Assembly: GCF_963576675.1 (NCBI RefSeq)
Contig: NC_088919.1
Coordinates: forward strand, 51,110,501-51,174,500
DNA length: 64,000 nucleotides
Reading direction: 5' to 3'
Origin: Euphorbia lathyris
Taxonomy: Eukaryota > Streptophyta > Magnoliopsida > Malpighiales > Euphorbiaceae
Position numbers and translations under genes: made by a program. The notes under the pieces were generated by a model, which saw only the letters and a program-made list of their open reading frames with translations, was not told the origin of the DNA and did not search any database. This document shows, one piece after another, positions 57,701 to 64,000 of this stretch (positions are counted from its first letter, which is position 1; every line of letters begins with the position of its first letter).

Positions 57701-58715
57701 TTTCTTGACCATCGAACATCTTCAGCCTAATGGAGCCTTGACCCAGTACATTGCACAACTTGTTGTTGCCTAGAAGAACCCTCCCACCTTCTTCTTGAAA
57801 GTCTTCGAACCACGTCCTGTTGGGAGTCATATGGAACATACATCCGCTGTCCAAGATCCAGTCAGTGTTTGGATTTTTATCAGTGACAGCAAGAACTTCA
57901 GCGCTCTCATAACCTTCTTCTACCACAGCGGCTTCGCCTTGATCTTTAGGCTGACCTTGACTCTTCTTCCTCTCAGGACAGTTTTTCCTGAAATGTCCTT
58001 CCTTATGGCAGTGAAAACACTTGTAGACCTTGCCTTCTTTATTGCTTGAGGATGGAGTTTTGGACTTTTTCCCGTTCTTGTTCTTTGGCTTGTGAGAGTC
58101 TTTTTTCTCAGACCTTCCACGAACAAGCAATCCTTCTGCAGTTTCAGTGTTGGTGCTAGCCTCAATCTGTTTTGACTTTAGAGCCATAAGAACTTCTTCC
58201 AGACTTAGTGTTTCTCTAGCGTACTTCATGGTTTCAACGAAATGACTAAAAGACTGGGGTAAAGAATTCAAGATCATTATGGCCTGATCTTCATCATCTA
58301 TCTTTACCTCTATGTTCTCTAGGTCAATTATGATCTTTGAGAAATCATCAAGATAGTCTTCAACTGGCTTGTCCTCGTTCATCTTGAAGCCGAAAAGCTT
58401 TCCCTTAAGATAAACCCGATTGGTGAGTGTCTTCGTCATGTACAACTGTTCAAGCTTGAGCCAAACCCCAGCAGCTGAGGTTTCCTTCGAGACTTCTCTC
58501 AGCACCTTGTCGCCAAGATACAGGACGATCGTACTGTAAGCCAATTCAAGAAGATCTTCTTTCTCCTCCTTCGTCATTGTCACCGGAAGTTCTTTCTCGC
58601 CCTTCAGAGCCTTCGCAACCTTCATTTGAACCAAGATTGCTTTCATCCTCTGTCTCCATAGAGCAAAATCTCCCTTACCATTGAAACGCTCGATCTCGAT
58701 CTTTGTAAAACCCAT
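54746..58715 (-). pseudogene. copia gag-pol polyprotein with a single frameshift
   Basis: Start Met of MGFTKIEIERF at 58715; the frame is open 19 codons further upstream, but that part overlaps the primer site. Order: gag, zinc knuckle CFHCHKEGHFRKNC, protease WILDSGCMFHM, pre-integrase LWHLRLGHVSEVG, integrase (DDYSRRVW, RLRTDNGLEF, GTPQQNGLAERYNRT), reverse transcriptase (WVFKRKEG, KTAFLHGNLDE, catalytic YVDDMLIA) and RNase H (GFVDSDYAGS, LSTTEAEF, IYCDSQGA, HIDVRMHF). After VVGCLMY an apparent 7-nt insertion beside a repeated GTAC (55384-55398) shifts the frame, separating the end of RT and RNase H. All other parts are open. Confidence 0.93.
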
Positions 58716-58732
58716 TGCTCTGTTCTTGATTA

Positions 58733-58744
58733 GCTCTGATACCA
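58733..58744 (-). other. Primer binding site, initiator-Met tRNA (copia copy 2)
   Basis: TGGTATCAGAGC on the minus strand, five bases from the LTR end. Confidence 0.9.
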
Positions 58745-58749
58745 ATTGT

Positions 58750-59368
58750 TGAGCTATACTTCGAACGATCAATCAACCACACAGATAAACAAAGTTCACA
58801 AAGATCACAGATTGGATCTTGAAACAGCAATCAAAAGAATACACACAGAATTTACCCTGGTTCGGCTTAACTGCCTACATCCAGCAACTTCACTAATCAA
58901 TGGAGATTACAACAAGATTGAAACAGTTTCCTCTCTAGAAACTCTCGTGTTTTCCTAATCCCCAACTCAGTATATCACAGTGTACACTAATGACTTAGTC
59001 TAAGAATAATCTCACGTATAAAACTACTTCCCAACCCAGACCTTTTATAGCCTTTACAAGGTTGTGAAAATACCCAAAATATCCTTACTCAAAATGTACT
59101 AACTCAGCAAGACCTACTGACCAGTGGTAACACAGCAAGACCATGTTGTCCTGAACACAGCACGAACATGTTGACCTGTATTAACACCTCAGTACCATGC
59201 TGACCACAGCCATGCTAACTTGTTGAAATACTCATGCTGACTGGTTGGCTTACAATCATGCTGACTTGATTACCCAGCATCATTCTTGTAATAGAAAACA
59301 ACAACGACTTACAATGCTGACTTGTTGACTCAGCATCATCAGCAAGTGATAGAAAACAACGACTTACA
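58750..59368 (-). repeat. 5' LTR of copia copy 2
   Basis: Differs from the 3' LTR at two positions seen by eye (CCTAATCCCC versus CCCAATCCCC; AACAACGACT versus AACAATGACT). TATA-like box at 59041-59052. Confidence 0.95.
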
Positions 59369-59373
59369 TTTAT

Positions 59374-59829
59374 TATTTTTATTAATTTGTGTAATGCATT
59401 TTTTATTTTATAATTCATTTGTTGATTAATTTAAAACATGTCTATATTTGACATTTTAAATAATTAAACAACTAATAATAAATAGTTAATATCAACATCA
59501 AACAACTATTAGTTAACGGCTAAACCAAACGGGTCCAAAAGCTTTTAGGTCAATTAGAACCTTAAACTATTAAAATCTTCAACTAAGCAAAAATCATCAA
59601 TTCAGTCATCATTCTATGCAAAAATCATTAATTGATTCGGTTCGGTTGAACAGTTTTAGACACTTTTCTCCAAATTTATTTTGAACCAACACTAAGATTA
59701 TTATAGTCTTTATCAAATAGTCACATTTACTGATTTTAGAATAGGAAGATAATTGGATGATTTTTACTTAGAGCCTAATTGATAATTTAAGAAGTTTTAG
59801 TTTAGGATGAAATATTCATGCCTGGATTC
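59374..59829. other. Non-coding remainder of unit B
   Basis: Matches 11405-11865 and 62580-62999. No gene. Confidence 0.8.
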
Positions 59830-59834
59830 AAACT

Positions 59835-59936
59835 TGTCACACCCGACCCCATCAAATTAACTTCACACACCCAATAATTATAATATATACTAATATCAAA
59901 ATATAAATTTTAGAAATTTAGACACGGATGTGACAA
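59835..59936 (-). mobile_element. 102-bp LTR relic with intact termini
   Basis: Consists of the first ~87 bases and the last ~15 bases of the 52019-53734 LTR family, in reverse orientation (TGTCACACCCGACCC ... GACACGGATGTGACA). Target duplication AAACT at 59830-59834 and 59937-59941. Either a large internal deletion after insertion or the insertion of an already deleted copy. Confidence 0.88.
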
Positions 59937-60536
59937 AACTCGTGGCCACAATATTAAATGGGTAAAGGTCAGTGTCCATGAGTGTAATTTACCATATGTT
60001 TTTTTTACAAAACAAAGTATTTAAAATTACACGTTAAGTTCTGATGACAATCAATAGCATTTCTATTTTTTTAAAGAATTGCATTTACATATTGACAAAA
60101 CATATACTCAAAATTGAATTGCAGCGGTGTGAAATGAATTTAAATATCAATTTAGTTCATAAAATGTCAAATTAGTTAAAAACGTGAAATGTCACCATAT
60201 GATTTATGGTCTCGATTTAGGGAGATGTGTTTTGTGAGAATGTGTTTTATCAATATGTAAGGATAATTTTTTAAGGTAAAAATATTATTGATTATAATCA
60301 GAACTTAATAATCTAATTTATAATATTTTTTAAAAGTAATTTATAATCCTTTATTTTGTAAATAAAACATACCACATGTCTTTGGTTTTCAAATTAGGCA
60401 AACCATAAACCTTTTTTTCACGTACCTTTCCCTAATTTTTTAGTCAGTATATTTTCTTAAAGGAAATCTCTACGTTAATTTAATCTTTTTCTACGGAAAT
60501 TTTCTTAAATTTTTTACTTGTAATTAAAAATAATTT

Positions 60537-60583
<47 letters not shown>

Positions 60584-60899
60584 TTTTCGAGATCTTCACG
60601 GCCGGTTTTTTGGAGGTAGAGGTGAAGATCCTTACGGTTTGGAGATAGTAACATCCACCGCCGCTCAAATTTAATCTTTGAAGGTAAACCTTTCCTCGCT
60701 CCCAGCCCGTATCCAAAAATTTCAGTTTTCCTCCGGCTTCGTGAATTCGAATACCCACGGTTCTCGACACCCCATATATAAATATCTTAAATTGTGTTAT
60801 ACCAAATAGAGGACCACGACCGTTGTCCATAGAGACCTTGGAGTACACAAAATAAAGACAAAGTCTGAATTCCCTTCCCAATTTTCTCCAACACACCAC
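60537..60899 (-). CDS. Conserved open frame, 120 aa, unknown (unit C copy)
   Basis: Duplicate of 50267-50611 with a few substitutions and a longer (TA)n-derived Tyr-Ile tail. Function unknown; probably not a gene in its present form. Confidence 0.25.
60542..60577. repeat. (TA)n microsatellite
   Basis: About 36 bases; the same tract is about 31 bases in unit A (3661) and under 15 in unit B (50274). Confidence 0.95.
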
Positions 60900-61932
60900 A
60901 CCTCTCCTCTCCTTATCTCAATTATCTAAAACAAACCCTATCAATTTTCACACACACATGTACAAAATATATGAAAAAATATTTGTTTCTTTTTTATTAA
61001 AAATTGCATTTACTAATAATTTAGAGGTCCATTTGTTTCAACTGTCCATATTTACTGTTGTTGTTAAGTTATTTATTGTTTTTGTTAAATATTAGTTGTT
61101 TTTTCTACAAACAGTAGCTGTTTCAAAATTTTACCAAACACTTTCTATTTCCTATTTAGTATTAAAAGGTAAGAAGCAGTTCCGAAAAATGGAAACAAAC
61201 CAACACAAAATAAGGGTTAATTTAGTTTTAAGATTATTAAAAAAGTTTAATTTTACTTCCATCATATAAAACAAATCAATTTTGTCTCAATAGTAAGCAT
61301 CCTAACTCAATTATACTCTTCTTTCTAGGAAATGTCACTTACTTGTTATTACTTTTAAAAGCACAAAATTTAACTAAACTTTCTAACATAAAGATAAAAA
61401 TGAGTTGAAAAAAATTACCATGAAAATAAAATTGAGCTGTTTTATACAATAAGAATAAAATATATATTTTTAATCTTGGGGTAAATTTTGTCAATATTCC
61501 AAATAATTTTGTTTTAATACTCAGAATAAAAATTCTTCGATATTTTTAGGTAATTTACACCCATGATCTTTTAACCTTTTACTTGTTTTCATTATGACCT
61601 CTGAACTTTAAAGATGAACATTGTGATTATTGAACTTTGCACTATATTACATAATTACATTGTTTACCGTTGATCAATATATGCACTCCAATAATAGTTG
61701 ATCCTCTATTATAAACTTGGTGAAATTGATATTTTAAACGATTTTAATTTTAGAACTTTGGATTTTGACGTCATTTAAGTGTTATTTAGTTAGGAAATGA
61801 TTGTTTAAAGAGAAAAATCTAAAAAATAATAATTTGAAAAATCTAAAATGGTAGTTAAGTGTCTGCATTTTTTTTAATCTAGACTGTTAGTAAAGAGTAA
61901 ATTTGATATAATGCTAATTTGGACCAAAATCA

Positions 61933-61951
61933 ATATATATATATATATATA
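61933..61951. repeat. (TA)n microsatellite
   Basis: Shortest allele (about 19 bases) of the tract at 10721 and 51619. Confidence 0.9.
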
Positions 61952-63006
61952 CACCATCTGTTAAACTAACACCTCGTTTATTTGTTATCCATTCGTTTGT
62001 TGAAAAATATTGAATAAGAAAAAATCTTGTTTTGAAAAATAAATTTTTTTTTTGTATTTAATTACAATCGAAAAATAAAAAGTCACAATGACTACTTTTA
62101 AAAGGTAAAAAGAAATATAGCAAGATTTAAAGACTAAAATAGTACAATATTTCCTCACATTCATTGTATTTTTTTCCCACTAATATAAGATTTTAGTAAG
62201 CATAAAAAAACCAAAAAAATCTACTGTACAAACAAACGGAATTTAAAATCCAAAAGTTTGCTACATAGATATAAATTCAAGATATAATATCTGTTTGGCT
62301 CTCTAAAGTAAGAGTGTGTTTATTTCAGCTTTTCGGAGAATCGTTTAGCGTTTCACTCCAAATCACAGGAAATATAGCATTCGGTTGGGTTTATATAACC
62401 GCAACGTTTAACCTTTTTTCTGGAAACTTGTAACATTTTGGAGCTTTTTATAAATAGTTGTTTATAGTCATTTGTTATTGACAAAATTATCATTTTTATT
62501 TCCACAAAATATGTTTCTTCTTTAACATTATTTTTATTTATATAGCATAATTACCGAAAGGACAAGGTTTTATCATGTTCATTTTTTATTTTATAATTTA
62601 TTTGTTGATTAATTTAAAACATGTCTATATTTGACATTTTAAATAATTAAACAACTAATAATAAATAGTTAATATCAACATCAAACAGCTATTAGTTAAC
62701 GGCTAAACCAAACGGGTCCAAAAGCTTTTAGGTCAATTAGAACCTTAAACTAAGCAAAAATCATCAATTCAGTGATCATTCTATGCAAAAATCATCAATT
62801 GATTCGGTTCGGTTGAACAGTTTTAGACACTTTTCTCCAAATCTATTTTGAACCAACACTAAGATTATTATAGTCTTTATCAAATAGTCACATTTACTGA
62901 TTTTAGAATAGGAAGATAATTGGATGATTTTTACTCAGAGCCTAATTGATAATTTAAGAAGTTTTAGTTTAGGATGAAATATTCATGCCTGGATTCAAAC
63001 TCGTGG

Positions 63007-63324
63007 AGATCTCTAAGACTAACTTAACTACAAGTAGCTGTGTATTTACCAAACTCAAAATTTTCTTCTTGTTTGTTTTGGTACTGCTAAAAGAAAGCCA
63101 ATGTACTGTATCAAGGACACCAATTCTTAATTATCATTACTAATGATAAAAATTCACAGTAATTATCATTACTCTTTTAGCCCTATTACATATCGTAGCT
63201 GCTAAACTCAAAATTTTCTTCTTGTTTGTTTTGGTACTGCTAAAAGAAAGCCAATGTACAAGGTTGTATGTAATATTATATACAATAGCCGTGATCGCCG
63301 GCTATATCATTCTCCGTCGTCGTT
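63007..63324. other. 3' flank of HIPP-C with a short duplication
   Basis: About 50 bases (CTCAAAATTTTCTTCTTG ... GCCAATGTA) occur at 63054-63105 and again at 63206-63259. Unit A has the sequence once (near 11918), where the HIPP 3' end was lost. Confidence 0.8.
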
Positions 63325-64000
63325 TTATATGATGGAACAAGCATGGGGATTGTCGTCGTTGAACATTTGTGCTAGATTCATTGGTGGATGGTTGTACACT
63401 GGTTCAATATTATTGTAGATCGGAATCAGGTAACCTTGATTTACCGGGTTATACCCATAACCGTATTGTAGATGTTGTGGGTCAACAGTGTAGCTCTGAG
63501 AAAATATCCCGTCCAGCCAATTAGTCGGAACATATGCCGGAGAATAGTCCATTTTATTTGTTACCTCCGCCATAGCACCACCGTCACCACTAGCTGCCGT
63601 CCCGGTCGCCGTCGCTGGATCTGGAGCAGGAGCAGGAGCTTTTTTGTTCTTCACCTTTGCTTCTTCTCCTCTTTCACCACCTTTCTCATCATCATTCTTT
63701 TTCTCTCCAGCTCCGGCTTCATCTTTCTTATCATCATTCTTTTTTTCTCCAGCTCCGGCTTCATCTTTCTTACCATGGCTCTTTTTCTCGCCGGCGTTGG
63801 AGCCAAAGCCTTCTTTATTGTCATCCTTCTTTTCCTCGCCTCCTCCGTCCACTTTTTGAGCATCATTCTTTTTCTCGCCTTCTCCGTCTACTTTCTCAGC
63901 ATCGGTCTTTTTCTCGCCTCCTCCTCCGCCGCCGTCGCCGCCACCGCCGACTTCTTTCTTTGCTTCGTCTGTCTTCGGCTGAACGACCTCAACCGACGTT
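63325..64000 (-). CDS. HIPP: HIPP-type heavy-metal-associated isoprenylated protein, copy C, last exon (partial)
   Basis: Frame open from the window edge to TAA at 63325-63327. Contains the end of the second HMA domain (TSVEVVQPKTDEAKKEVGGG), a Lys/Glu/Gly-rich charged linker with repeated KKDEAGAGEKKNDD units, a Tyr/Pro/Asn-rich C-terminal region (SYTVDPQHLQYGYGYNPVN) and the end NPHACSII. CSII is a CaaX motif, so the protein would be isoprenylated and membrane-targeted, as in HIPPs. The HMA domains lie beyond the edge; copy A shows what they should look like. No lesion is visible in the part present, so this is the likely functional copy. Confidence 0.88.
   Translation of the reverse strand, partial: TSVEVVQPKTDEAKKEVGGGGDGGGGGGEKKTDAEKVDGEGEKKNDAQKVDGGGEEKKDDNKEGFGSNAGEKKSHGKKDEAGAGEKKNDDKKDEAGAGEKKNDDEKGGERGEEAKVKNKKAPAPAPDPATATGTAASGDGGAMAEVTNKMDYSPAYVPTNWLDGIFSQSYTVDPQHLQYGYGYNPVNQGYLIPIYNNIEPVYNHPPMNLAQMFNDDNPHACSII

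Larger units (their letters stand above)
54076..59368 (-). mobile_element. Ty1/copia LTR retrotransposon, copy 2, complete and young (5293 bp)
   Basis: Two 619-bp LTRs (54076-54694, 58750-59368) that differ at only two positions by my comparison, target duplication TTTAT (54071-54075 and 59369-59373), Met-tRNA primer site, polypurine tract and a polyprotein broken only once. Units A and C give the empty site. Lineage tentatively Tork/Tnt1-like. Confidence 0.96.
49673..59945. repeat. Segmental duplication unit B
   Basis: About 3.1 kb of duplicated DNA expanded by a solo LTR (52019-53734), a copia element (54076-59368) and an LTR relic (59835-59936). It joins unit C directly through the shared bases GTGG at 59942-59945. 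Confidence 0.9.
59942..63006. repeat. Segmental duplication unit C
   Basis: Tandem to unit B, starting in the right arm of the MITE. Lacks the solo LTR and copia insertion and so dates them after the B/C duplication or shows they hit only B. A small deletion removes part of the 54040-59400 equivalent (after CATGTTCA, 62580). Confidence 0.9.

Overview
The window is AT-rich nuclear DNA of a flowering plant, probably a eudicot. The evidence is plant-type LTR retrotransposons (Ty1/copia primed by initiator-Met tRNA, Athila-type Ty3/gypsy primed by Asp tRNA, a chromovirus-like Ty3/gypsy), tRNA-derived SINEs, a MULE transposase relic, foldback MITEs and a plant-specific gene family, the heavy-metal-associated isoprenylated proteins (HIPP). 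I cannot name the species. Almost all of the 64 kb is mobile or duplicated DNA; the only host gene I recognise is HIPP, present twice.

Layout. 1-2781: old copia copy on the minus strand, cut by the window edge, inserted in a foldback MITE. 3056-11868: duplicated unit A, which carries a ~5.4 kb compound satellite domain (4806-10191). 12092-13996: decayed HIPP copy A and a possible extra 5' exon. 15552-19640: solo LTR with an internal tandem duplication and a SINE. 20385-21797: MULE transposase pseudogene with a palindrome-filled intron. 22090-23080: inverted copy of the region upstream of HIPP-A, holding a second SINE and followed by a 0.2 kb foldback hairpin. 24484-46682: four-level nest: a LINE-type RNase H relic split by a Ty3/gypsy element (24661-46370), split by an Athila element (27855-44861), whose 3' LTR is split by a non-autonomous Athila-like element (37254-43413). 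Each of the three insertions has a 5-bp target duplication. 48281-49735: cluster of three foldback MITEs. 49673-63006: units B and C, a tandem duplication related to unit A; B carries a solo LTR, a very young copia element (54076-59368) and a 102-bp LTR relic. 63325-64000: 3' end of HIPP copy C, with its C-terminal prenylation motif intact, running off the right edge.

History. An ancestral HIPP gene with its downstream flank was duplicated, giving unit A + HIPP-A and unit B/C + HIPP-C. The B/C flank was later duplicated again in tandem. The space between the copies was filled by nested insertions. LTR divergence counted by eye falls from the outer to the inner element of the nest, as the nesting order requires. 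Nearly all nonsense codons in the two outer elements lie at positions where the family has Gln, fitting C-to-T decay of methylated DNA.

The most unusual signals are: (1) paired GC-rich interrupted palindromes in the Athila LTR, all with their members 20-21 bp apart, which recur as inverted pairs with the same spacing in the element's internal 3' region; (2) a foldback made of an inverted duplicate of a host exon downstream of a copied promoter region, the architecture proposed for newborn MIRNA or hairpin-siRNA loci; (3) a satellite domain packed with ACGT/TGACG cores.
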